Source of the DNA: Candidatus Poribacteria bacterium
GTDB lineage: Bacteria > Poribacteria > WGA-4E > WGA-3G
Assembly (NCBI GenBank): GCA_028818705.1
Contig: JAPPNJ010000053.1
Span: 1-64,000, forward strand
Length of the DNA: 64,000 bases
Direction of reading: 5' to 3'
Shown: positions 33,754 through 42,674 of the stretch, one piece after another
Numbering within the stretch: position 1 is the stretch's first letter
Layout of the letters: every line of letters starts with the position of its first letter
Position numbers and translations under genes: made by a program
The notes under the pieces: model-generated
Database searches by the model: none
Told to the model about the DNA's origin: nothing
Seen by the model: only the letters and a program-made list of their open reading frames with translations

Positions 33754-34503
33754 TTATCTGGCGCGTTTTTTGAAATCAGCACTCGTAAAGTTTACAGCAA
33801 TATCACCACTCGCTGGCACTTCAACGGTTTTGTTGGCTGAACCGAGTTCTTCATGCCATGCGACGACACGAACTCTACCGGCTGGCACATCGGCGATCGA
33901 ATAACCACCGGTATCTGCGGAATTCTCATAGTCATCCGAATTGATCCATGCGCCATCAGCATCTTTGTAGCCGGTGACGGTGAAATAGTTGCTGTTAACA
34001 GCAACAATGTAACCTGTCATCCAAGCGTGAATATCGCATGTGAACTTAATTTCTTCAGGTTTCTCGATTTTGTGTGGGATGACTTTGCCGGGCTGCGGAA
34101 TCTGATAGTTTATAGCGTCATTCTTTTTGGCGTGGGAATGGACATTGTGGGCGACCGGATCGCTGGAAGTAAGGTCAACGGTAGAACCGGCAACAACCGC
34201 AAGGACGTGTGGATAGTAAGCACATCCCTTTTGGTCCATAACAGGGTTCTTATCAGGGACGGTAACTTTAGCACCACGGACGCGGGCGTAAATGACAACG
34301 TTCTTGATCCCCTTGCCTTTTGAGACAACGAGTGCTTCGGATTTTGTGCCTGTCACAGCGTCAATGCAATGTTGATCTTTGGTAGCTGTTAAAGCAGGAC
34401 GCGCGGGTGCGTCCCCATCATACATGACGGTACCAGTGATGGTGCCTGCGAACGCAGTACTTGCGAGCATTGCGCAAAGAAGCAGGATCATTAAAACCTT
34501 CAT
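33754..34503 (-). CDS. Secreted cupredoxin-like protein, copy 2
   Basis: A 249-residue exported protein (signal peptide residues 1-19), paralogue of 26459-27241. Candidate copper ligands are H119/H122 (VAHNVHSH) and C156, H159, M162 (CDIHAWM). The MDQKGCAYYPHVLAV strand is shared with the paralogue. The C-terminal part ends in a beta domain (GGYSIADVPAGRVRVVAWHEELG). I start at 34503, nine bases after AAGGAG. It lies between the bd-like subunit and the small cytochrome c, again suggesting electron transfer or copper supply outside the cytoplasm. Confidence 0.82.
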   Translation of the reverse strand: MKVLMILLLCAMLASTAFAGTITGTVMYDGDAPARPALTATKDQHCIDAVTGTKSEALVVSKGKGIKNVVIYARVRGAKVTVPDKNPVMDQKGCAYYPHVLAVVAGSTVDLTSSDPVAHNVHSHAKKNDAINYQIPQPGKVIPHKIEKPEEIKFTCDIHAWMTGYIVAVNSNYFTVTGYKDADGAWINSDDYENSADTGGYSIADVPAGRVRVVAWHEELGSANKTVEVPASGDIAVNFTSADFKKRAR

Positions 34504-35209
34504 AATTTCTTTTCTCCTTACGTATCTTATAGTAGATTTTACAATATAACTATACACTGTGAGCCAGCGAGGTTGGAAACCTCACCTACAGCGGAATGTC
34601 TCCGCTTCTGTTTACATATTTAAATTTATCCTGCAATATATTAACACTACAGAATTTTAGAATGCAAATAAAAAGACCTAAAATTTTTTATAGCAAGTTT
34701 CGGTTTTAAACCCCGACGAAAATTTTATACACCTGTCGCCCCGAAATCAACGGTATGAATGCCTGATGGCATTCACCGGGGGCTTTAGAGGATGGTAATC
34801 ACTGGTTTCTATACACCTATCGCCCCGCTGGGGCTTTATAGTAGATGCCGAAAATAAGTTCACACATCTTCTGATAGGAGCGATTTCCGAATCGCGACCC
34901 CAATTCCCCGAGAGTTTCCCAACCCACATGGCGAGGGGACCTCAAATCAGAATCAACGGTATTCATGCCTTGAATCAGAATCAACGGTATTCATGCCTTA
35001 TGGCATTCACCGGGTATGAAGCCCGTATGGGCTTCACCGGGCATGAACCGGGTATGAATACGAATCAGAATCAACGGTATTCATGCCTTATGGGCATGAA
35101 CCGGGTATGAATGCCTTAGGGCATTCCCCGCCTACGGGGTATCTGACAACCTGAGTTTGTTCCGACAGTGGGCTGCAGCCCCTTGAAATAATGAACCACC
35201 CTCAGTTAA
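34504..35209. repeat. Repeat-filled spacer: hairpin families A, B and C
   Basis: This 706-base spacer has no supported gene. It holds a family A hairpin at 34564-34586 (GCGAGGTT/AACCTCAC) and a related hairpin at 34880-34895 (GCGATT..GAATCGC). Family C copies (TATACACCTGTCGCCCC; TATACACCTATCGCCCC) are near 34724 and 34806. Family B runs (CAACGGTATGAATGCC..GGCATTCACCGGG) lie at 34746-34780 and 34951-35135, the second with several alternating hairpins. An open frame at 34928-35110 is only the translated repeat. Confidence 0.75.
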
Positions 35210-35566
35210 TTAAGGACGAAACATCTCCTTAATATAGTTGAGAATCTCCCGTTGCTCCTCATCGCTGAGGTAGTAGTAAAACGCTGGCATATCGTCTTTT
35301 CCTGAGTTGATGCTATCCAGCAGCTGCTCATCATCATGCATTTCCCACAAACTATTATCTGTTAGGTTTGCCGGATCCAACTTTTTGAAACGGCCGATAC
35401 GTCCGCTGCCTTGCCCATCGTTCCCGTGGCATCCTGCGCAGTATCGGGCATACTTGTACTCAACCGCCGACTGATACTTCGTACTCGGATCAACCTGTTT
35501 GCCCAACCAGATAAGTCCGTTGAGCCACACAATAATCATGACGATAACAACGGCAAGGTGTCTCAT
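35210..35566 (-). CDS. Small membrane-anchored cytochrome c
   Basis: A 118-residue class I cytochrome c with an N-terminal membrane anchor (about residues 4-22) and haem motif CAGCH at 43-47. The likely axial Met is in GKDDMPAFYYYLSDEEQ. The start at ATG 35566 places the anchor directly at the N-terminus; a GTG eight codons earlier lies in repeat sequence. It follows the eight-haem cytochrome gene and is a candidate diffusible-arm or linker cytochrome between the bc-type complex and the oxidases. Confidence 0.87.
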   Translation of the reverse strand: MRHLAVVIVMIIVWLNGLIWLGKQVDPSTKYQSAVEYKYARYCAGCHGNDGQGSGRIGRFKKLDPANLTDNSLWEMHDDEQLLDSINSGKDDMPAFYYYLSDEEQREILNYIKEMFRP

Positions 35567-35662
35567 ATAGGTCGTTCCGCTTCGCTTCACTTTTAGCAGT
35601 TAGCAATTAGGTGTCAGATGTTAGTTTCTAAACGCTAGCTACTAACCACTATATGCTAACTG

Positions 35663-38600
35663 CTAACGTCCTAACGATATGAGGTAATCGCGCACGAGTC
35701 GAATCTGTTTTTCAGCATCATCGCCAGCATAGCCCTCAAGCGGTATATGCTGTCCACCGACGAGGGGCCATGCCTGAGGCATTGCTGTTCCGGGTTGGAA
35801 GGATTGCGGATCCTTCATCCAATCAATCAGCCAATCCGCCTTGAGCCGTTCTTTCGCCAAGGCGAGATCCGGTCTCCCTGCTTTGTCACTCCCTTCAGGG
35901 ATAACTTCGCCCTGTGAAGGGTGACAGGAGATACACTGGAGCAGGTCAAAAATCTGCTTACCGACCCGTAATTCAGCAGCTGTTGGCGTCGGCGTCTCCA
36001 GCGTTTCGTATGGGAACGGTTCATCATCAAGGGCGGAGAAATACTTGACAAGCGTTGTCGCTTCGTCATCCGACAGTCCAAATGATGGCATCCGCACTTT
36101 GAGTCCGTAGCGAATCTCCGACGGCTCCTTGAGGAACGCAAACAGCCAGTCTGGATAGACTCTTGCCCCTTCAGCTTTTAACGGTGGTGGCGCAAACTGC
36201 TTGGCGTTTGTCTCATTTAACCCTTCGTGTGCGACAATAACATCAATATAGTCGCCACCTGTGCCTTCAATTGCATGGCAGCCCGTACAGTTATATTTTT
36301 TAACGAGTCGCCTACCGGCATCAATCTGGTTGAGTTTCTCGGACCGGTTATGAATATAACTGAGTGGATATTTCTCAGGTTGGAAACTCTTCAAAAGGAC
36401 GGCAAGCACCCTGGCGTCTTCGTCGTTAATATTGAAGACAGGCATACGAGAGACAATACGGCGGGTTTGGTAACGTCGTGGGTTGGTTACCTTACCAAGT
36501 GTCCATCCGGTCCAACTGTGTTCAATGCCTACTGTGTCGCCGAAGTCCAGTTCATCGGGCATTTTCGCACCGAATTCGCCGAGATCCGCTCCGACTTTCG
36601 ATTCGTTCTCAAAACCGGGAATTTCGTGGCAGCCGAAACATCCGTAGGTTCTGACGAGTGCCTCACCCTCGACTGGGTCAGCTTCGCCGATAGATTCGCC
36701 AGATGCATTGGGTGTTGCTTGCTGCAAACTCATTAAGTATGCGACGACATCGTCAATTTCGCTATCACTCAGCCGTAAACTCGGCATACTCGTATCTGGA
36801 TCGTAGGCTTTCGGGTCCCGAATCCACTGACGGAGGTAGCTTGGCGTAACTTTTGCGCCGACGCTGTCAAGTGCAGGGGCGAAATCGGTTCCCAAATCAC
36901 CAACGGCATGACATGTGAGACAGCCAACAGTTTTGACGGTCTCTTCGCCTGCTTCAATAGCGCGTTGCGATTCAGAATAGGTTGCACTGGATTCGTCGAG
37001 ATTCGCATCCGTCATCTGTGCAAGGTAAGCTGCGATAGATTTCACCTCATCAACGATACGAAGCACATAACTATCGGGATAGGGATACTCTGTACCGTCA
37101 TCTGTTTTAATAATGATACCGCTGGCAGTTTTAGTGACAACACCGGTACGTTGCCCGCCATTCTTGAGGTAGACGACTTGCGTCATGCCATCGGCAGGGA
37201 AGAAGTTAGGCATTGTTGTATTCGAGAGATATGCCTCGGGTTTCTTAATCCAACTTTCAAGCCAAGTGGTATCTTTTATTTTGCTGCCGACTTTCGCGAG
37301 CGACGGACCGACTTTGGCGATGTTTTCAATGGCACTATAGCCATCTACAGCGTGGCAGCCGTGGCAGCCAAGGTCTTCAAAGAGTGCTAAACCTTTTGTG
37401 AGATGAGGGGCATAATCTACAGGTTCATCTGTGTCAGGAGCCACGCCGTAATCTAACATCATTACGCCATCGTGGCAGCGACGGCAGTTAGATTCCATAT
37501 ATCCCCCTGTCTCTTCGGAGGTTCTACCGGTATGTTCATCCATCCCGAGTACAGGAGTGAGCCAATATTCAGCATGCGTTAAGGCGTGCGCGGATTTCGC
37601 TGTAAGTGCCTGTCCTTGTCCACCGTGGCAGAGCATACATCCGAATCTATCAACAGGGTGTTTAGCAAGGAGAACGTCGCGATGGGGGTGCGTCTGGAGT
37701 ACCGAACGATAGCCGGTCTCATAAGAGATCTCTACTTCGCCGAAGACATCTACGTCACTGAAGATGAGCGTACCGTTTTCTTCTAATGTATATTCATCGG
37801 GTTCGGCATCAAATCCGTCAATTATAATAGATTCACTACCTAATTTAACACTTGAATGTTTGAGACGATGGACAACAGGATTTTCGCCATCACCTTCTAC
37901 TTCAAACATCTCTTGCGCCGATTGTTGGTAACCGTCTCTATCGGCAGAGAAGTGACATGTAGCACATCTGTCTGCGGTATGACTGAAGTCTTCAAGATAG
38001 TATTGAACGATGGTTCGCGTTTCACGGAAAGGATTTTCCAAGAGACTTCCGAGAAAGGTTCTTTTAATCCCGCCGACTGAATGTAATTTTTCCTCAAGAC
38101 GCGCGACTTCGTCGTATTTTGCTTTGTCGGCTTGCAGTGATGCCAGGTCTGCTTGTGCGGTGGCAATACCTTCAGCGATTTCTGGATCGGTAGTGTTATA
38201 TTTCAGCGCAATGAGGTAGGTGCTGAGCGCGCGCGAAGGGTCGTCACTGTTTTGATAGAACTGTGCTAACGCCTTGTTTACGTTTGCGAAGGTAGCTTCT
38301 GCTGCCAAGACGGCTTCGGTCAGTTCACCTTCAATCTGGGATTCATAATCCGCTAACTTTTTCTGCCACTTGTCAACAGTCTCATTGTGTCTACCTTTCG
38401 CTTCGTGGAGGCTATGCTGATATTTATAGTTAATCGCATCTGATTCGCTCTGCCGGAATTTGCGCTCCTGGAGTGCTTCGTCGAGTGCGACCTGTGCGTT
38501 CTCCACTTCTTTTGTCAATCTTCGTAATTCACTCGGGTCAGGCTCTTGAGGTGTGGGGAGTTCAGGCAAATCCGACATTGCATTTGCCAATTCCGCCTCT

Positions 38601-38791
38601 GTCTTCTCATACTCGTATTGATAAAACTGCTGCTGGATCTGCTTCCACGGACGGCGGGTAATCATCTCACTCCAGAATCCCCAAATAGTTACCAGTCCTA
38701 ACAGTGCGGACAAAATAAAGAACAAAGCAGAATACGATTTATTCTCAGCAGGAATTTCTTTATTGCTCCTCACGAAATTTTCTACCTCCAT
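35663..38791 (-). CDS. Membrane-anchored eight-haem cytochrome c with coiled coil
   Basis: A 1042-residue protein. One membrane helix (about residues 20-40) is followed by a long charged coiled-coil segment (85-235). The rest is multihaem, with eight CxxCH motifs: CATCH (276), CMLCH (385), CRRCH (436), CHGCH (476), CLTCH (624) and three later ones (CFGCH, CTGCH, CISCH). It follows cytochrome b and subunit IV in the operon, where cytochrome c1 or f would stand, so it is probably the c-type subunit of an alternative bc complex. The printed ATG has no ribosome site; GTG 38773, ten bases after GGAGG, is an alternative start. Confidence 0.88.
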   Translation of the reverse strand: MEVENFVRSNKEIPAENKSYSALFFILSALLGLVTIWGFWSEMITRRPWKQIQQQFYQYEYEKTEAELANAMSDLPELPTPQEPDPSELRRLTKEVENAQVALDEALQERKFRQSESDAINYKYQHSLHEAKGRHNETVDKWQKKLADYESQIEGELTEAVLAAEATFANVNKALAQFYQNSDDPSRALSTYLIALKYNTTDPEIAEGIATAQADLASLQADKAKYDEVARLEEKLHSVGGIKRTFLGSLLENPFRETRTIVQYYLEDFSHTADRCATCHFSADRDGYQQSAQEMFEVEGDGENPVVHRLKHSSVKLGSESIIIDGFDAEPDEYTLEENGTLIFSDVDVFGEVEISYETGYRSVLQTHPHRDVLLAKHPVDRFGCMLCHGGQGQALTAKSAHALTHAEYWLTPVLGMDEHTGRTSEETGGYMESNCRRCHDGVMMLDYGVAPDTDEPVDYAPHLTKGLALFEDLGCHGCHAVDGYSAIENIAKVGPSLAKVGSKIKDTTWLESWIKKPEAYLSNTTMPNFFPADGMTQVVYLKNGGQRTGVVTKTASGIIIKTDDGTEYPYPDSYVLRIVDEVKSIAAYLAQMTDANLDESSATYSESQRAIEAGEETVKTVGCLTCHAVGDLGTDFAPALDSVGAKVTPSYLRQWIRDPKAYDPDTSMPSLRLSDSEIDDVVAYLMSLQQATPNASGESIGEADPVEGEALVRTYGCFGCHEIPGFENESKVGADLGEFGAKMPDELDFGDTVGIEHSWTGWTLGKVTNPRRYQTRRIVSRMPVFNINDEDARVLAVLLKSFQPEKYPLSYIHNRSEKLNQIDAGRRLVKKYNCTGCHAIEGTGGDYIDVIVAHEGLNETNAKQFAPPPLKAEGARVYPDWLFAFLKEPSEIRYGLKVRMPSFGLSDDEATTLVKYFSALDDEPFPYETLETPTPTAAELRVGKQIFDLLQCISCHPSQGEVIPEGSDKAGRPDLALAKERLKADWLIDWMKDPQSFQPGTAMPQAWPLVGGQHIPLEGYAGDDAEKQIRLVRDYLISLGR

Positions 38792-38816
38792 TTATTAGCA
38801 CTTAGGGCGTGAATCA

Positions 38817-38860
38817 AAATCAGAATCAACGGTATGAATGCCGTGTGGCATTTCCCGACT
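38817..38860. repeat. Family B hairpin, single copy
   Basis: AATCAGAATCAACGGTATGA followed by ATGCCGTGTGGCAT is one unit of the family clustered at 12085 and 34951. Heptamer words (GTTAGCGGTTAG, CTAACTGCTAA) follow it up to 38936. Confidence 0.6.
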
Positions 38861-38936
38861 TCGTTCACTGTTAGTGGTTAGCGGTTAGTCCCTAACACCT
38901 AATCGCTAACTGCTAAAGGCTAAGGCTATCTGCTAA

Positions 38937-39803
38937 TTAAATGTTGAACCACGGGGATACCCAGATATATTTCACATTGAAGAATATACGCAAGATCATT
39001 TTTATTGGCAGTGCGAGCATGGTTAAGAACAGAAATGAGACGACGACATATCGAACGAGACCGAGTTCCTGCAAGAAACGACTACTATTTCGCTTCCATA
39101 AGTAGAAAATCGGACCGATCGAGAAATAACCCGCTACAACGATGAATCCGAAGAAGTTAGCAGTGTTTTCACCTCGAATGCCGAAAAGATAGGATAGATT
39201 CACGTTCGTTAGCGGCACGACAAGGTGCGGATCCCACGCTTCCCACGGCGCGAAGAAGTTCCATCCAGGTCCTCTGAGGAATGTACCGACAACCATCAGG
39301 ACGATCCACAAGATGATAAAGCCGAAGGAAAATACTGCGAGGGCGAAGGGACGTTCCTTAATTGTATAATAGCCTTTACCCTTGGGATTAATATCAATGT
39401 AGGGAATAGCAATCAACCCGGCAATAATCAATCCTGGTAATACCACGCCTGCGATCCACGGGTCGAAGTAGACGAGCATCTCCTGCAGGGCAAGGAAATA
39501 CCAAGGTGCCTTAGAAGGGTTCGGCGTTTTTGTTGGATCGCTCGGTTCTTCAAGCGGTGCGTCAATCATAATCGACCAGACACCTAAGACCAACATAGTA
39601 ATAATTGCGCAGATAAACTCGTTTCGGCACAGATAGGGCCAGACGTAGACTTTATCGTTGAGGGCTGCATCTGAAGGGACACCTGTTTTGTCAGTCTGGC
39701 GTGCCTGCCGGTATGAAAGCCAGATGAAATAAGGTATCAAAAAGAGAATAGCAACAATGGGGACATTATCAGGTTTCGTCACCAGTGCTATAAAATGCTC
39801 CAT
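38937..39803 (-). CDS. Cytochrome bc-type complex subunit IV (C-terminal cytochrome b half)
   Basis: A 288-residue membrane protein matching the C-terminal half of cytochrome b: DPTKTPNPSKAPWYFLALQEML is the quinol-site segment, with PWYF in place of the PEWY motif. It is longer than chloroplast subunit IV, with an N-terminal helix before the signature and additional helices at the end. With the separate N-terminal cytochrome b (39943-40713) it forms a b6f-like split b subunit. AAGGAG lies six bases before the ATG. Confidence 0.92.
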   Translation of the reverse strand: MEHFIALVTKPDNVPIVAILFLIPYFIWLSYRQARQTDKTGVPSDAALNDKVYVWPYLCRNEFICAIITMLVLGVWSIMIDAPLEEPSDPTKTPNPSKAPWYFLALQEMLVYFDPWIAGVVLPGLIIAGLIAIPYIDINPKGKGYYTIKERPFALAVFSFGFIILWIVLMVVGTFLRGPGWNFFAPWEAWDPHLVVPLTNVNLSYLFGIRGENTANFFGFIVVAGYFSIGPIFYLWKRNSSRFLQELGLVRYVVVSFLFLTMLALPIKMILRIFFNVKYIWVSPWFNI

Positions 39804-39827
39804 ATTCTGCTCCTTTTTATAGCCATC

Positions 39828-39942
39828 AGTACGGATTTTTTCAAAAAAAAAATCCTTTCAGTTATCAGCAGTCAGTCCCAAGAGATAGTGGTGTATCATA
39901 GCCGCTTAACGGACAGCTGACTACTGACAGCTGATAGCCATT
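39828..39942. repeat. STRR-like tract with embedded A/T hairpin
   Basis: AGCCATCAGTAC is followed by a hairpin GGATTTTTT/AAAAAATCC and then TTTCAGTTATCAGCAGTCAG; the far side is GACAGCTGACTACTGACAGC. The arrangement parallels 18544-18624 with a different hairpin stem. Confidence 0.6.
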
Positions 39943-40713
39943 TTATAGAGGTCCGGAGATACCGCCGTCTTTACGCACACGCCAGAAATGCAAAGCCATC
40001 AGGACGCTTGCCAAAAGTGGCACAGCGACGCAGTGTAAAATATAGAACCTCAACAGCGTTGAGGGTCCGACAATCGTGCCTGCGAGCAGTGCAAATCGGA
40101 CATCGTTTGATTGCGTGATGTCTTGCGGTGCAAATGGACCTTCGTGTCCCAAAACAGGTGTTGCGCGAGCCATGTTTGTACCGACAGTTACTGCCCAAAA
40201 TGCCAACTGATCCCACGGCAAGAGATAGCCGGTGAAACTGAGGAAAAACGTTACGAGTAACAAGATGACCCCGACAGCCCAGTTGAACTCCCGTGGTTTC
40301 TTATAGGAACCCGTCAAGAAGACCCTGAACATGTGCAGCATGACCGAAATAACCATTCCGTGTGCTGCCCAGCGATGCATATTGCGGAGGAGCATTCCGA
40401 AAGGTATGTCAAATTCGAGGTACTGTACATCGTGGAAGGCATATTCAGCTGTAGGACGATAGTAAAACATGAGGAGTACGCCTGTGACGGCTGTCACGAG
40501 AAACATGAGAAAGGTGATGCCGCCCATACACCATGTAAAACGGAAGTTCAGCGCGTGCCGAGAAACCCGGGGAGGATGGAGATGCAACCAGACGTTTTGG
40601 AGGATTTGTAGGGTGTAGCGACGCCCCGTGTCTTCATATCCGTGGCGGAACATAGAGCGCCAGATATCAGAATTGGTAATTTTTTCTTTCAGCCCTTTAC
40701 GTTCTTCGTTCAT
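39943..40713 (-). CDS. Cytochrome b6-type subunit (N-terminal cytochrome b half)
   Basis: A 256-residue membrane protein with four core helices. Haem-ligand histidines appear in pairs in the second and fourth helices (MHRWAAHGMVISVMLHMFRVF and FYILHCVAVPLLASVLMALHFW). The FTGYLLPWDQLAFWAVTVGTN segment is the conserved CD region of cytochrome b. It oxidises quinol at the outer side together with Rieske and subunit IV. It lies between the Rieske gene and the subunit IV gene in the same operon. Confidence 0.94.
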   Translation of the reverse strand: MNEERKGLKEKITNSDIWRSMFRHGYEDTGRRYTLQILQNVWLHLHPPRVSRHALNFRFTWCMGGITFLMFLVTAVTGVLLMFYYRPTAEYAFHDVQYLEFDIPFGMLLRNMHRWAAHGMVISVMLHMFRVFLTGSYKKPREFNWAVGVILLLVTFFLSFTGYLLPWDQLAFWAVTVGTNMARATPVLGHEGPFAPQDITQSNDVRFALLAGTIVGPSTLLRFYILHCVAVPLLASVLMALHFWRVRKDGGISGPL

Positions 40714-40798
40714 ACTTTCTATCGCAGGCTTCGACGTATAGATGCGCCGAAATGCCTTTTCTGCCTAACCGAAGCCAGGCGCGAATGCTCTCCTTTCT

Positions 40799-41287
40799 TC
40801 AGACCTTCAAAAAGGAGCCTGGGTCGGTCCACTGCCCCTTCTCACCTAAAAACTTCACAGACTTATCGATTTCGATTTGACCATCTTCTGCCAATGTAAT
40901 TTTAACGCGCTCAAGGGGTCGTGGTGCGGGACCTTCGTAGTTAATACCCTCTCGGTCGAAACCGCTACCGTGACATGGACACTTGAATTTGTTTTCAGAC
41001 CCGAGCCACCGCGGTGTGCACCCGAGGTGTGTACAAATTGTTAAGAGTGCATAAAATTCACCATCCTGCTTCCGGACAACCCAAACACCGAAGGGTTCCT
41101 TTTTATACTTCTCGCTAACACTACCGGGTGGATATTCTGCTGGGAATCCTGCTTTAAAGATAGAGGATGGTTCAAACAACACACGTGGATACAGATAGCG
41201 GACCAATCCGGGTCCGAAAGTCAAACCTAATGCTGCAACGAAATTTCCCCAACCGAGAAATTTGAAAAATTTACGACGAGATACCAC
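40799..41287 (-). CDS. Rieske iron-sulfur protein
   Basis: A 162-residue Rieske protein: N-terminal SRRKFFKFLGWGN (twin-arginine-like) and a membrane anchor, then CTHLGC (C85, H87, C90) and CPCHGSGF (C103, C105, H106). Both cluster ligands and the stabilising disulfide cysteines are present. It carries electrons from quinol to the c-type haems. It is the first gene of the minus-strand bc-type operon and is preceded by two strong promoters. Confidence 0.95.
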   Translation of the reverse strand: MVSRRKFFKFLGWGNFVAALGLTFGPGLVRYLYPRVLFEPSSIFKAGFPAEYPPGSVSEKYKKEPFGVWVVRKQDGEFYALLTICTHLGCTPRWLGSENKFKCPCHGSGFDREGINYEGPAPRPLERVKITLAEDGQIEIDKSVKFLGEKGQWTDPGSFLKV

Positions 41288-41354
41288 TTATACCCCCGAT
41301 TTTGTAGGTGGACGTCTACGCGTCGGCTCCACGAAGTAAAGGTAAACTGCCTAC

Positions 41355-41383
41355 ATTATAACCTAAACCGAAACAAATGTCAT
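41355..41383 (-). promoter_or_regulatory. Promoter P1 of the bc-complex operon
   Basis: On the minus strand, ATGACA (41378-41383) and TATAAT (41355-41360) are 17 bases apart, about 70 bases before the Rieske start. Confidence 0.75.
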
Positions 41384-41501
41384 TAAAATCTTTTCACTTG
41401 AAAGTCTGCCGTTCACAGGCAAACACACTCACCAACTCCAAGGTGATTTGATAAAAAACACAAAGTCCATTTCAAGCAATTTTGCATTTTTGGCGTTAAT
41501 A

Positions 41502-41530
41502 ATTATAACATGTCTTCACAAGTTTGTCAA
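41502..41530 (-). promoter_or_regulatory. Promoter P2 of the bc-complex operon
   Basis: On the minus strand, TTGACA (41525-41530) and TATAAT (41502-41507) are exactly 17 bases apart, a perfect consensus. It would give a leader of about 205 bases before the Rieske gene. The rest of the 41288-41743 spacer holds STRR-like words at 41570-41650 and no gene. Confidence 0.8.
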
Positions 41531-41656
41531 CCGTTTTTTTAATTTTTTTAAGGGCACTTATTTTTCCGTTTTCGGCTGTCAATTTTCGGCTATCAGTAGT
41601 GGGTGAGAATGGCAATCGGCAACCAGTAGCCAGCGATTGGCAATCAATAAATTTTG

Positions 41657-41685
41657 TTCACTTTCGTGACGATTTGTGCTACAAT
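41657..41685 (+). promoter_or_regulatory. Probable promoter of the LamG gene
   Basis: TTCACT (41657-41662), a 17-base spacer and TACAAT (41680-41685) lie about 60 bases before the LamG start at 41744. Confidence 0.55.
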
Positions 41686-41743
41686 CTATCTCCTGAAGGT
41701 CTTTAGTTTACGAAATTAATGCTGATGGAAAAGGAGAATAAGG

Positions 41744-42532
41744 ATGGCTCGTTTTATAATCAGTTTGATCGTCATAGGTTTCATGTTTGCACAAGTCGGT
41801 AACGCGGAAATCGATCCCGGATCTATTGTCGGTGCGTGGTTGTTCGATGAAACGGGTGGAAAAGTCGCCAAAGATTCGTCCGATAACGGCAATGATGGCG
41901 ACCTCAAGGGTGGTGCCAAATTTGTAAAGGGTAAATTTGGTAATGCTATTGAACTTAATGGCAAGGACGGTTGGGTGACTGTTCCAGAGATTGGACCGCT
42001 TGAGGATTTCACGCTCATGAAATGGTTTAATTCGACGGGACGCGTCGGACTGTGGAGATGTTTCTTTAACCGAGACGGTTGGTCTCCGGGTTTCGTCCAT
42101 TATCAATTCCGGCCCGATAACAAGATGGAGATGGCGATCCACTCTAACAATCCTGTGCGACATCCGGGTTGGCCCAACTCGAAATTCACTGCGGATAAGG
42201 ATATTTTGAATAAATGGTTCCACCTTGCAGTTGCTTACAGCAGCAACGATGAATCGGTTCAGGTTTACTTTGATGGCGAGCTTGATGCGGAGGGGAAATG
42301 GGGACCCTTGCCCGGAGAATTTGGACCTGGACGTATCGGTTCCTGGGATGGCGGTGGAAGAGAGTGGGAAGGACTGTTCGATGAAATGCTACTCTTCGAT
42401 GTCGCACTTGAAGAAGACGATATTATAACGCTCATGGATAACGGGTTAGAAGCCACGCTCGCTGTCGAAGCGGTGGGTAAACTTGGAACCATTTGGGGAG
42501 AAATTAAGGCGGGACGGACGCAAAATAGATAG
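41744..42532 (+). CDS. Secreted LamG/concanavalin-like domain protein
   Basis: A 262-residue exported protein: signal peptide about residues 1-20 (ending VGNA), then one LamG domain (IVGAWLFDETGGKVAKDSS, KFGNAIELNG, FHLAVAYSSNDESVQVYFDG, LFDEMLLFD). The C-terminus contains KLGTIWGEIK followed by seven more residues, the same motif as three other secreted proteins in this window. AAGGAG lies just upstream of the ATG. Function unknown beyond likely carbohydrate or surface binding. It is isolated between the respiratory block and the defence block and transcribed opposite to both. Confidence 0.88.
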   Translation: MARFIISLIVIGFMFAQVGNAEIDPGSIVGAWLFDETGGKVAKDSSDNGNDGDLKGGAKFVKGKFGNAIELNGKDGWVTVPEIGPLEDFTLMKWFNSTGRVGLWRCFFNRDGWSPGFVHYQFRPDNKMEMAIHSNNPVRHPGWPNSKFTADKDILNKWFHLAVAYSSNDESVQVYFDGELDAEGKWGPLPGEFGPGRIGSWDGGGREWEGLFDEMLLFDVALEEDDIITLMDNGLEATLAVEAVGKLGTIWGEIKAGRTQNR

Positions 42533-42561
42533 CGTGAACGGTGAATCGGTAATTTCTGATA

Positions 42562-42582
42562 GGCGTGCTTGGAAAGCGCGCC
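42562..42582. repeat. Short palindromic hairpin repeat, family A
   Basis: GGCGTGCTT/AAGCGCGCC (one G-U pair) with loop GGA is followed by TATTC, just after the LamG gene. Confidence 0.65.
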
Positions 42583-42674
42583 TATTCAATTATCCGCGTC
42601 ATTTCAATATCATGACTTGGACGCAAGGAAATCAGAATTTGTCCACGATTGCAACTTAAAATTTTAAATATCAA

